Source: an uncultured Clostridia bacterium (GTDB lineage: Bacteria; Bacillota; Clostridia; TANB77; CAG-508). From it: a stretch of 15,479 nucleotides of DNA. The notes under the pieces were generated by a model. It had not been told where the DNA came from and ran no database searches. It saw only the letters and a program-made list of their open reading frames with translations. The stretch lies in contig CALXQF010000018.1 in the NCBI GenBank assembly GCA_944390505.1, positions 1 to 15,479 on the forward strand, written 5' to 3'. A program made the position numbers and the translations under genes. Below, piece after piece: positions 6,330-12,878 of this stretch (position 1 is the first letter of the stretch; every line of letters starts with the position of its first letter).

Positions 6330-6845
6330 ATCAAACAAGATTTACCAATTAATGAGCAAATAAGAGCAAATAAAGTACAACTCATTGACGAAAATGGAGA
6401 AAAAAAAGGAGTAGTAAGCTTAAATGAGGCATTAGATTTAGCTTATGACAAAAAATTAGATTTAGTAATGGTATCTCCAAATCCAGATATGCCTGTTTGC
6501 AAAATTATGAATTATGGCAAATACAAATTTGAACAAGCTAAAAAAGAAAAAGAAGCTCGTAAAAAACAAAAGGTATTAGAAGTAAAAGAAATTCGCATTA
6601 CGCCTAATATTGAACAGCATGATTTTGAATTTAAAGCAAAAAATGCAAGAAGATTCTTGCAAGATGGTAACAAAGTAAGAATTACTTTAAAATTCAGAGG
6701 TAGAGAGCTTAACTACATTAAATTGGGTGAAGCAGTACTTCAAAAATTTATAGACGAATTATCTGATATTTCTACACCAGAAAAAAAGCCGATGTTAGAA
6801 GGTAAAAATATGTTTATTATATTAGCCAAAAAAGCTGATAAGTAA
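6330..6845 (+). CDS. infC: Translation initiation factor IF-3 (AUC start)
   Basis: IF-3 binds the 30S subunit, keeps subunits apart and proofreads start-codon and initiator-tRNA choice. The 171-aa product has the N-domain opening (QDLPINEQIRANKVQLID), the charged linker (KKEKEARKKQKVLEVKEIRI) and the C-domain motifs FKAKNARRFL, VRITLKFRGRE and a P-MLEGKNMFI end. The frame is open upstream to a GTG at 6321, but that GTG is part of the Shine-Dalgarno sequence GGAGGTG (6317-6323). The ATC at 6330-6332, six bases after it, is the sensible start and aligns with the usual IF-3 N-terminus. Non-AUG starts (AUU, AUC, AUA) on infC are known, and IF-3 discriminates against them to limit its own synthesis. 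First gene of infC-rpmI-rplT. Confidence 0.93.
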   Translation: MKQDLPINEQIRANKVQLIDENGEKKGVVSLNEALDLAYDKKLDLVMVSPNPDMPVCKIMNYGKYKFEQAKKEKEARKKQKVLEVKEIRITPNIEQHDFEFKAKNARRFLQDGNKVRITLKFRGRELNYIKLGEAVLQKFIDELSDISTPEKKPMLEGKNMFIILAKKADK

Positions 6846-6884
6846 AATAAATGAAAAGTAAAAGATTTAAAGGAGGAATAGGCT

Positions 6885-7088
6885 ATGCCAAAATTAAAAA
6901 CAAATAAAGCAGCAAAAAAGAGATATTCTTATACAGCTACTGGAAAAGTAAAAAGAACAAAATGCAATAAAAGACATCTTTTAGCAAACAAAACAAGTAG
7001 AGCAAAAACAAGAGGAAAAGTACAAGATGGTTATGCAGACAAAACATGTGAAGCAGGAATTAAAAGAATGCTACCATATGGAAATTAA
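6885..7088 (+). CDS. rpmI: 50S ribosomal protein L35
   Basis: This 67-aa, highly basic protein has the bL35 signature MPKLKTNKAAKKR, GKVKRTKCNKRHLL and the GIKRMLPY end. Length is standard. It is second gene of the operon, 39 bases after infC, with AAAGGAGGA as ribosome binding site. L35 is a small component of the large ribosomal subunit. Confidence 0.97.
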   Translation: MPKLKTNKAAKKRYSYTATGKVKRTKCNKRHLLANKTSRAKTRGKVQDGYADKTCEAGIKRMLPYGN

Positions 7089-7115
7089 TAAAGTAAAGAA
7101 CAAGGAGGAAAGAAA

Positions 7116-7469
7116 ATGGCAAGAGTAAAAACAGCGAGAATTACTCGTAAAAAACATAAAAAAATATTAAAAAGAGCAAAAGGATATTATGGAGCAAAAC
7201 ACTACAGATTTAGAATGGCAAAACAAGCTGTTATGAAATCTGGACAATATGCTTATGTAGGAAGAAAAGACAGAAAGAGTAATTTTAGAAAATTATGGAT
7301 AGCAAGAATTAATGCTGCAAGCCGTCAAAATGGTTTAACCTATAGTACATTAATTAATGGGCTAAAAAAAGCAAACATTGTTATTAATAGAAAAATGCTT
7401 GCAGAACTTGCAGTAACAGATCCAAAAGCATTTACAGAAATTGCAGAGTTAGCTAAAAAAGCAAAATAA
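7116..7469 (+). CDS. rplT: 50S ribosomal protein L20
   Basis: This 117-aa protein is bL20, with MARVKTARITRKKHKKILK at the start, GYYGAKH, the KDRKSNFRKLWIARINAA core and a LNGLKKA-like segment (here LINGLKKANI). L20 is essential for early 50S assembly and in Bacillus represses this operon through the infC leader. It is 27 bases after rpmI with AAGGAGG in front. A long terminator hairpin follows at 7586-7637. Confidence 0.97.
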   Translation: MARVKTARITRKKHKKILKRAKGYYGAKHYRFRMAKQAVMKSGQYAYVGRKDRKSNFRKLWIARINAASRQNGLTYSTLINGLKKANIVINRKMLAELAVTDPKAFTEIAELAKKAK

Positions 7470-7585
7470 TATCATATTGATTTTAAATGTATATTGAAGA
7501 CAGAATGAATACATTAATACTGAAATCTAAAACTATTAACATGCAAAGTGTAGAAAATAAAAATTAAAAAAATAATGTAAAAAAT

Positions 7586-7637
7586 AAAAACTTGTTAAAG
7601 AATTTCAATCATAGAGAAATTTTTTAGCAAGTTTTTT
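7586..7637 (+). terminator. Intrinsic terminator of infC-rpmI-rplT
   Basis: Bases 7586-7606 pair with 7616-7636 in a continuous 21-bp stem with only two G-U pairs and a 9-base loop. The 3' arm ends in CAAGTTTTTT, which gives the U-tract. It lies about 115 bases after the rplT stop. Confidence 0.85.
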
Positions 7638-7951
7638 ATTTTGGAATTTTATAGAAATATGAAATATAGCTAAAATTTTGTAATTTAGTGTCTATTTTTA
7701 CTAGAAATTATTTCTTAATACAATAAAACTGCACTATAAGACAACAAACAATAAAAAATATTGTACTAATAATATAAAACGGAAGCAATAAAAAACATTT
7801 TAAAAGCAAGAAAAAAGATTGTCATCAAAATTTAATGCTTTTGTAATATTTTTGTAACAATCAAACCAAAAACAATAAAACCGCACGACTAAATCAAATG
7901 ACAAAAAACAAAAATGGAAAAAAATGGAATGAGAAAAAATGAAATATTGAA

Positions 7952-7981
7952 TTGAAAATAAAAATGTGTTATTGATATAAA
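7952..7981 (+). promoter_or_regulatory. Candidate promoter of the short prepilin-like gene
   Basis: TTGAAA (7952-7957) and TATAAA (7976-7981) are 18 bases apart and about 40 bases before the ATG. Base composition is extreme here, so the match is only suggestive. Confidence 0.35.
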
Positions 7982-8020
7982 AGAAAATTATATAAAATCA
8001 AAAAGAAAGGGAGAGGAAAA

Positions 8021-8566
8021 ATGGAAAACAGGAAAGCCTTGAAGCTGTACACACCATGCATTTATAAAAATGTATGGAACAATTTAATTTGTTTAGAAAA
8101 ACAAAATAGTGAGCAAATTGATTCTATATTTTTTAGAAAGAAAGGAATCACATTAATTGCTCTTGTAGTAACAATTGTAGTATTATTGATTTTGGCAGGA
8201 GTAACTATTAGTACAGTTTTTAGTGAAAATGGACTTATACAAAAAGCACAAGAAGCAAAAGATGTGCAGTTAATAGCAACATACCAAGATAGAATAGAAA
8301 TTGTGTGCATAAATTGGTCATCAGATAAATCTTTAAATGATGAAATAGGAATAGATAACCTATGGGAAAGAATGAAAGATGCGGGAATCATTTTAGATAT
8401 AGAAAGAGATGTAGAGAAAATAGATGATAATGGAAATTATGTGATAACAGTACCAGAAGGATATAAATTTCAAATTCATATAGATGAAAATGGAGATGCA
8501 GAAATAGAATATATAGGAAAAGATGATGCACTGCTACCATACATACAAAGTATTGAAGTAGCTTAA
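8021..8566 (+). CDS. Short prepilin-like secreted/surface protein, 181 aa
   Basis: A long 40-odd-residue cytoplasmic leader ends in RKK, followed by the prepilin-like motif G-ITLIALVVTIVVLL (Gly at about 45) and a hydrophobic helix to about residue 65. The sequence after the helix, STVFSENGLIQKAQEAKD, is nearly the same as in the longer gene at 4312-5803 (NTVFSDGGIIQKAQEAAN), so both belong to one family. The rest is a small acidic alpha/beta domain without a lectin part. Classic type IV prepilins have Glu at mature position 5; here it is Ala in both copies. It is likely processed and displayed, or retained in the membrane by the helix. GGGAGAGG precedes the start. The TAA stop overlaps the TTAA target site of the insertion sequence, and removing the element would leave the gene unchanged. 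Confidence 0.85.
   Translation: MENRKALKLYTPCIYKNVWNNLICLEKQNSEQIDSIFFRKKGITLIALVVTIVVLLILAGVTISTVFSENGLIQKAQEAKDVQLIATYQDRIEIVCINWSSDKSLNDEIGIDNLWERMKDAGIILDIERDVEKIDDNGNYVITVPEGYKFQIHIDENGDAEIEYIGKDDALLPYIQSIEVA
8563..8566. repeat. Left target-site duplication TTAA
   Basis: TTAA directly abuts the left terminal repeat and is mirrored at 10099-10102. It supplies the TAA stop of the short prepilin-like gene. Confidence 0.7.
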
Positions 8567-8649
8567 TACCCGACACTTTTAATACACACTTAGAGTATCA
8601 ATAGATACAAGGCATAAAATATCGCCCAGTAATCGAAAAATACATGTGA

Positions 8650-8695
8650 AAAGTAGCACAAAAATGACGAAATTATGTCAACATTGTGCTACTTT
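8650..8695. terminator. Hairpin behind the transposase gene
   Basis: AAAGTAGCACAA (8650-8661) pairs perfectly with TTGTGCTACTTT (8684-8695), with an inner TGAC/GTCA pair. On the transposase strand it ends in a short T-run (TTTTC). It lies inside the left end of the element and could end transposase transcription or stop read-through from either side. Confidence 0.5.
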
Positions 8696-8801
8696 CTAAA
8701 TTTAGTAATGAAATTTTAAAATATTTTTCAAATCAAGTGAAAAATTCACATGATAAAAAACACTATGATAAATAGTAAAAAATGGTATTTAAAAGAAAAG
8801 A

Positions 8802-9957
8802 CTATACATCGTAAAGCATAAAATTACATTTGATAATGGCAGGTCTAGGACAACAAAAAGCAAGATGAAAATAAAATAAGCCAGTATTAAAAAGCGATAT
8901 TGTCTTCTTAAAACAAGAGCCATTAGTTTTAGAACATCTGATTTTTAAATAATTCTTAAAATGATTTTTGTTTTTAGAATAATCAGCACCTAAAATAGTA
9001 AGCCAAAGAAGAGCAACACACATAAGACCAAATAAAGTAGAAAAAGCATGAATATTACGCATTTTAGTACTTTCTAAATAGAAACCATTAGACTTCTGAT
9101 TTTTAAAAATAGGTTCAATAGAACCAAAACGAAAACGATAATGTTTGATAGCAAGTCTAGTGCTACCATTAGTTAAAATGAAGAAAGGTTCATCATGAGA
9201 ATCAGTCTTGCTAACAACAAGTTTCGTTTGAAATTTAAAGCTAGTAATTCTAACACTGTTGAAAATAATAGACTTAGAGAAAAAAGGCTCAATATCAGAG
9301 ATAGAAGCAATCATGTCAGAATATTCAAAGTTATCAATTTCGATAGCAACATTAGTTTTAGTTCTAATACAATAAGTGCAAGAAAGAGAGTCAATGTGTT
9401 GCATAATTTCACGGAAATTAAACCATCTGTCAGCAAGGAAAATCAAGTTGTAGTTTTTAGATTTAAATAAATCAAAAACATAAGAAATGCCCTGATTAAT
9501 AAGAGATAGAGAAAAAGCATCAGGGTCTTGTTTACCTTTAAAACAGCGAAACCAAAGAGGAATACCGTTGCTTACCAATTTTAAGAGAAAGCAGAAAAAT
9601 AGTAAAAGAATTTCTGCAATACATGTGGTCAAAGGAAATGTAAACATTAGGATTTTTAGATTTAAAATTAGAAATAACAAAACGAATAATAGAGTCATAA
9701 AAAGAGTAAACATCAAATTTAGGATTATTAAAAAATCTTTCTAATCTTCTAATAGAAGAAAAAGGAGAAACAAAGGAAAAATCACCTTTAAGCATCTTGA
9801 CAATATCAGAAGTAACAACAGATTCGGACTGAACCATACCAAGTATAATGTAGGGAATAATCTTTAAATGAGGTTTAGAGATATTAGGAAAAATATTTCT
9901 AAAAAAATTTGATAAATCTCTTGCTAGAGATGTTTGAGTATTATATAATTTAAACAT
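8802..9957 (-). pseudogene. IS4-family-like DDE transposase, frameshifted
   Basis: The N-terminal part (9957 down to about 9567) reads FKLYNTQTSLARDLSNFF through YISFDHMYCRNSF to KIGKQ. The frame then shifts and continues with GIPLWFRCFKGKQDPDAF, FLADRWFNFREIMQHID, RFRFGSIEPIFKNQKSNGF and LLWLTILGADYSKN. Probable DDE residues are Asp in ISFDH, Asp in LADRW and Glu in GSIEPIF, and the last motif resembles the YREK signature of IS4-type enzymes. The two halves join exactly if one base (9567) is removed, so a single insertion broke the gene. The ATG at 9957-9955 is preferred over an upstream TTG because AAGAAGG (9973-9967) lies 9 bases before it. Restored length is about 385 aa, normal for the family. 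Confidence 0.85.
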
Positions 9958-10026
9958 AAAAAACAACCTTCTTTTGTATATTGATTTTGGGTTTATGTCA
10001 GTATTTTAACAAAAAGGTTGTTTTTT
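9958..10026 (-). promoter_or_regulatory. RBS-hiding hairpin/terminator at the transposase start
   Basis: AAAAAACAACCTT (9958-9970) and AAGGTTGTTTTTT (10014-10026) are perfect 13-bp inverted repeats. In RNA that reads in from outside the element, the 3' arm contains the AAGG part of the transposase ribosome binding site and ends in a U-run directly before the ATG. Such a fold would both terminate and block translation of impinging transcripts. IS10, IS50 and others use the same kind of protection. A promoter inside the 43-base spacer would escape it. Confidence 0.6.
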
Positions 10027-10098
10027 CGCAATTAAAAATTGAGACGAGTAATGTCATTACTGAAAAATAAAAATGGCTCTATGAAAAAGTGTCGGGTA

Positions 10099-10102
10099 TT
10101 AA
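10099..10102. repeat. Right target-site duplication TTAA
   Basis: TTAA directly abuts the right terminal repeat, matching 8563-8566. The terminator hairpin at 10105-10128 begins two bases later. Confidence 0.7.
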
Positions 10103-10104
10103 GA

Positions 10105-10128
10105 TAGCCCCTGCTATTGCAGGGGCTA
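10105..10128. terminator. Terminator hairpin between prepilin-like gene and spoVAE
   Basis: TAGCCCCTGC (10105-10114) and GCAGGGGCTA (10119-10128) form a perfect 10-bp stem with a TATT loop, the most G+C-rich short element of this area. On the plus strand an AT stretch and TTTTTTA follow. It sits between converging genes and probably served both until the insertion sequence separated it from the prepilin-like gene. Confidence 0.7.
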
Positions 10129-10132
10129 ATAA

Positions 10133-10519
10133 TTATTGCTTTTTTATTTTAGGTTTTGCAATTAAGGATGCAATATAGCCAAAAAATACAGCAGTAGCAA
10201 TTCCACCAGCAGATGCTTTTACACCGCCAATAAAAGCACCAAGAAGTCCAGAAGTTTGTACCTCTTGTATTGCTCCTTTTGCAAGATTAGCACCAAAACC
10301 AGTTAGTGGAACTGTAGCACCAGCGCCAGCAAAATCAATTAAATATTGGTAAATTCCTAAACCTCCTAAGATAGCACCAGTAGTAACAAAAATAACTAAT
10401 ATTCTAGCAGGAGTTAATTTTGTTTTGTCAATTAGAATTTGTCCAACAATACAAATTAATCCTCCTACAACAAAACATTTTAATAATTGCATCCAATCAA
10501 TGCTTTGTAAAAAATCCAT
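10133..10519 (-). CDS. spoVAE: Stage V sporulation protein AE
   Basis: This 128-aa hydrophobic protein is of the SpoVAC/SpoVAEb family. It has a FVVGGLICIVGQILID first membrane segment, a DFAGAGATVPLTGFG loop and three further hydrophobic segments ending in AVFFGYIASLIAKP. SpoVA proteins form the inner spore-membrane channel that loads dipicolinic acid into the forespore and releases it on germination. It is last gene of the operon, about 100 bases after spoVAD, with its own GGAGAGG ribosome binding site. Related to SpoVAC encoded upstream (shared GGLICxxGQ and AGAGxxxPxTGF motifs). Confidence 0.93.
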   Translation of the reverse strand: MDFLQSIDWMQLLKCFVVGGLICIVGQILIDKTKLTPARILVIFVTTGAILGGLGIYQYLIDFAGAGATVPLTGFGANLAKGAIQEVQTSGLLGAFIGGVKASAGGIATAVFFGYIASLIAKPKIKKQ

Positions 10520-10623
10520 TTTTATTCCTCTCCTTTAAGTAATATTTTTTATTTATCGCTGTATTTTTATCATATCAAAAAATCTTTGAATGACAGATAA
10601 ATTCAATTTAAAACAAGATGCTG

Positions 10624-11628
10624 CTAATTTTCAATAGATATTGCATGTGCAATTCCAGGAATACTTTCTCCTTGTTGTGAACTCATAGAGTTCATTAATG
10701 CACCTGTAGCAATTAATAAAATTTTATTAATTTTCTTTTCTCTCAATTGTTTGAAAAAGTAACCAGAAAAAGTAGTTCCAATACAAGCACATCCACTTCC
10801 ACCAGAGTGAGTATCTTGTTCTTCCTTGTTAAAAATTAAAACTCCACAATCTTCATAGTTATTTTGAATTTGAAATCCCTTTGATTCAGAAAGCTCTGTT
10901 AAAATTTCTTTTCCAATATAACCCAAATCACCTGTAACAATAACATCATAATAACTAGGCTTTCTACCAGTATCATTAAAATGTACAATTAAACTATCGA
11001 GTGCTGATGGCGCCATTGCGGCTCCCATGTTATTAGCATCTTTTATTCCCATATCAATAATTTTGCCTGGTGTAATAGTAGTAATGTAAGGTCCGTTTCC
11101 ATTAGCGGATAAAATAGCAGCACCTGAACCTGTTACAGTCCATTGAGCACTAGGTGGTCTTTGGTTTCCTAATTCTAGTGGAAAACGAAATTGCTTTTCT
11201 GCACTACAAAAATGACTAGAGGTAGCGCATAAAGTATTTGTAGCACCATGACCTTCTATAAATACACTTCCTAAGCATAAGCTTTCTACAAAAGTAGAAC
11301 ATGCACCAAATACACCAAAAAAAGGAATATTAAGTTCGCGTAATCCAAAGCTAGAAGAAATACATTGGTTTAATAAATCGCCTGCAAAACAATAATCAAT
11401 TTGTTCCATTGGAATACCAGATTTATGAATTACAGTATTAACTGTTTCTTTAATAATTTTACTTTCTGCTTTTTCCCACGTTTTTTCTCCCCAAAACTCA
11501 TCCTCTAAACATTGGTCGAAATATTTAGCAAGAGGACCTTGTCCTTCTTTTGGACCTACGATACTTGCAGTTTCTACAATAGTAGGCGGAGAGTCAAAAC
11601 TAATAGTTTGTTTTCCTAAACGTTTCAT
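10624..11628 (-). CDS. spoVAD: Stage V sporulation protein AD
   Basis: This 334-aa protein has a thiolase-like fold. Typical parts are the PPTIVETASIVGPKEGQGPL opening, the DEFWGEKTWEKAESK segment, FFGVFGACSTFVESL (the Cys-loop position of thiolases), ATSSHFCSAEKQFRFPLE, a TGDLGYIG motif and the HSGGSGCACIGTTF(S)G region near the end. SpoVAD is the soluble SpoVA subunit that binds dipicolinic acid on the inner spore membrane. It lies between spoVAC and spoVAE, as in other Clostridia. The start follows AAGGAG at 6-7 bases. The 152-base gap to spoVAC is long for an operon and may hold an internal promoter, but none is convincing. Confidence 0.96.
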   Translation of the reverse strand: MKRLGKQTISFDSPPTIVETASIVGPKEGQGPLAKYFDQCLEDEFWGEKTWEKAESKIIKETVNTVIHKSGIPMEQIDYCFAGDLLNQCISSSFGLRELNIPFFGVFGACSTFVESLCLGSVFIEGHGATNTLCATSSHFCSAEKQFRFPLELGNQRPPSAQWTVTGSGAAILSANGNGPYITTITPGKIIDMGIKDANNMGAAMAPSALDSLIVHFNDTGRKPSYYDVIVTGDLGYIGKEILTELSESKGFQIQNNYEDCGVLIFNKEEQDTHSGGSGCACIGTTFSGYFFKQLREKKINKILLIATGALMNSMSSQQGESIPGIAHAISIEN

Positions 11629-11780
11629 TTTTTCTCCTTATTTTTCAATAAATTTAGGTTTTTTAAGGAATTACCTATAAACCTATTCATATATTCTTAT
11701 ATTGATTGATATTTTAAATTTCTATATTTTATAAATTTTCCCCAATGTTTAAAATATCTTCAAAAGCTAAAATGTAAAAT

Positions 11781-12224
11781 TTAAGTAAATAAAAGTGCAA
11801 TGATACCAATAATAACAGAGGCAGAAATACCAAATACTAAAACAGGCCCTGCAACTGTAAACATTTTTCCACCTACTCCCATAACATATCCTTCTGACTT
11901 ATATTCAATGGCAGGGGAAACAATAGAATTTGCAAAACCAGTAATTGGAATTAAAGACCCAGCACCTGCGAATTTTCCTATTTTATTAAAAATATTTAAA
12001 CTGGTTAAAAGAGCAGATATGGCAATTAAAACAATGGAAACTACTGTTGAACTTGCTGTTTTATCCATTCCTTGATAAATACAAAAATCCATAATAATCT
12101 GACCAATACTGCAAATGAGGCCTCCAACCCAAAAGGCATTAAAACAATTCTTTAAGATAGGTGAGTTAGGCGATTTTTTATCAACATAATTGCTATACTC
12201 TTGTTTTGTTTCAAGTGGTTTCAT
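11781..12224 (-). CDS. spoVAC: Stage V sporulation protein AC
   Basis: This 147-aa membrane protein has an N-terminal cytoplasmic arm (MKPLETKQEYSNYV) and four to five hydrophobic segments. Key motifs are FWVGGLICSIGQIIMDF, KFAGAGSLIPITGFAN and VGGKMFTVAGPVLVFG. SpoVAC behaves as the mechanosensitive, channel-forming part of the dipicolinic acid transporter. The frame is open 14 codons further upstream, but ATG at 12224-12222 is preferred because TAAGGAGGA lies just before it and the extra residues look unlike the family. It begins 16 bases after the dodecin stop codon, which suggests co-transcription. Confidence 0.94.
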   Translation of the reverse strand: MKPLETKQEYSNYVDKKSPNSPILKNCFNAFWVGGLICSIGQIIMDFCIYQGMDKTASSTVVSIVLIAISALLTSLNIFNKIGKFAGAGSLIPITGFANSIVSPAIEYKSEGYVMGVGGKMFTVAGPVLVFGISASVIIGIIALLFT

Positions 12225-12240
12225 ACTTTTCCTCCTTATT

Positions 12241-12453
12241 TTAATCTCTATCTCGATCAATGACAAAAGTTAAATCTAAATCTACAAAATATTGTGTTAA
12301 TTTTTTCCCTTCAATTTTAGCTCTTTGTTCTAAAATTTTTACACTAGATAAAAAGTCAATTGTTTTAGAAGCTTCTGCAACTGCTTGAACAACTGCATCC
12401 TTCCAAGATACTGTAGATGTACCCGTAATAATTAAATGTTTTTCAATTCCCAT
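12241..12453 (-). CDS. Dodecin-family protein
   Basis: This is a 70-aa protein with the dodecin pattern. A first strand (KHLIITGTSTVSW) is followed by one helix (KDAVVQAVAEASKTI) and two long strands (VKILEQRAKIEGKKLTQYF and VDLDLTFVID). Dodecins are small dodecameric shells that store or buffer flavins such as FMN or riboflavin. The flavin-stacking Trp of known dodecins lies later in the chain, and whether this one binds flavin is open. The ATG at 12453-12451 is chosen over an upstream one because GGAGGT precedes it directly. It is first gene of a run dodecin-spoVAC-spoVAD-spoVAE, 16 bases before spoVAC, so it may be made in the forespore. Confidence 0.82.
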   Translation of the reverse strand: MGIEKHLIITGTSTVSWKDAVVQAVAEASKTIDFLSSVKILEQRAKIEGKKLTQYFVDLDLTFVIDRDRD

Positions 12454-12878
12454 TTTTATAACCTCCATTCAATTTTTGCTATTTCTAGCATTTCCGAAAA
12501 ATTAGAAATTATACAAAAAATATGAAATTAATGAGAAATTAATACATCAGAAAGTTTTGTTGCATCATTTTCTAATGATAAATAGAAAATTCCTACCTTA
12601 AAAGATAAACACAATTAGGATCATTTTTTCTTTAGTTCTGTATATCTTGCATATAATTTGCTCATAATAATAGTACCTCATCTATAAACATGAGAAATAC
12701 AAAAAAATTACATTTTTTTATTTCCTTATTTTTACATTTAAAAATGATGTAACCATTATAGCAGAAAATCATAGAAAATAAGATGTTTTTAAAATACATG
12801 TTTTTTATTGTAAAAGCAAGAAAAGATATTGTTTAAAAATTCAAAAAAGCTTGGTAAACTAAAAGCAGGTGATAAAAT
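12454..12878. other. Divergent intergenic region between dodecin and XRE regulator
   Basis: The 425 bases contain a decayed MutS-domain remnant (12528-12665, minus strand) and a GTATAAT box (12508-12514, minus strand) that could be the -10 element of the dodecin-spoVA operon. A forespore-type sigma-G promoter would be expected, but I could not fit its consensus with confidence. Bases 12690-12860 are AT-rich and show only a ribosome binding site AGGTGA (12866-12871) for the regulator. Confidence 0.5.
12528..12665 (-). pseudogene. Remnant of a MutS-domain-I-like protein
   Basis: Starting at ATG 12665 behind GAGGT at 9 bases, the minus strand reads MSKLYARYTELKK, then in a second frame NDPNCVYLL, then back in the first frame KVGIFYLSLENDATKLSD and VLISH before TAA at 12528. 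Put together this resembles the N-terminal mismatch-recognition domain of MutS, which has a YxxLK....P...YLFxVGxFY..L..DA..LS pattern. The breaks sit in an A-run (12624-12629, one extra base) and a T-run (near 12598-12603, one missing base), and the protein stops after about 46 codons. I read it as a decayed, truncated gene. Two homopolymer sequencing errors are possible, but they would not explain the early end. Confidence 0.5.

Larger units (their letters stand above)
7470..8020. other. Intergenic region between rplT and the second prepilin-like gene
   Basis: This 551-base, very A-rich stretch begins with the rplT terminator (7586-7637). Further on are two related words, CAATAAAACTGCACTATAAG (7721-7740) and CAATAAAACCGCACGACTAA (7873-7892), identical at 15 of 20 positions. 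The second matches a motif before the other prepilin-like gene. A weak promoter (7952-7981) and a ribosome binding site close the region. No coding or RNA gene is visible. Confidence 0.55.
8567..10098 (-). mobile_element. IS4-like insertion sequence, 1532 bp
   Basis: Fourteen-base perfect terminal inverted repeats, TACCCGACACTTTT (8567-8580) and its complement (10085-10098), are each flanked by TTAA (8563-8566 and 10099-10102), which reads as a 4-bp target duplication. Because TTAA is its own complement, the repeats could also be counted as 18 bp. Inside is one transposase gene on the minus strand with a frameshift, a hairpin over its start and a long hairpin behind its end. The ends are intact, so movement in trans by another copy remains possible. 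The subgroup within the IS4 superfamily is not certain. Confidence 0.88.

Noticed and set aside
7486..7566. 20-codon frame after rplT
   Set aside because: No ribosome binding site and AT-rich random appearance; it lies between rplT and its terminator.
7860..8020. Cyclic-di-GMP riboswitch ahead of the prepilin-like gene
   Set aside because: Such riboswitches often precede pilin-like genes in Clostridia, but the GEMM core sequences are not present and no comparable fold was seen.
9560..9575. Programmed frameshifting in the transposase
   Set aside because: No slippery heptamer or downstream pseudoknot is evident, the shift is best explained by one extra base, and IS4-type elements normally have one continuous frame.
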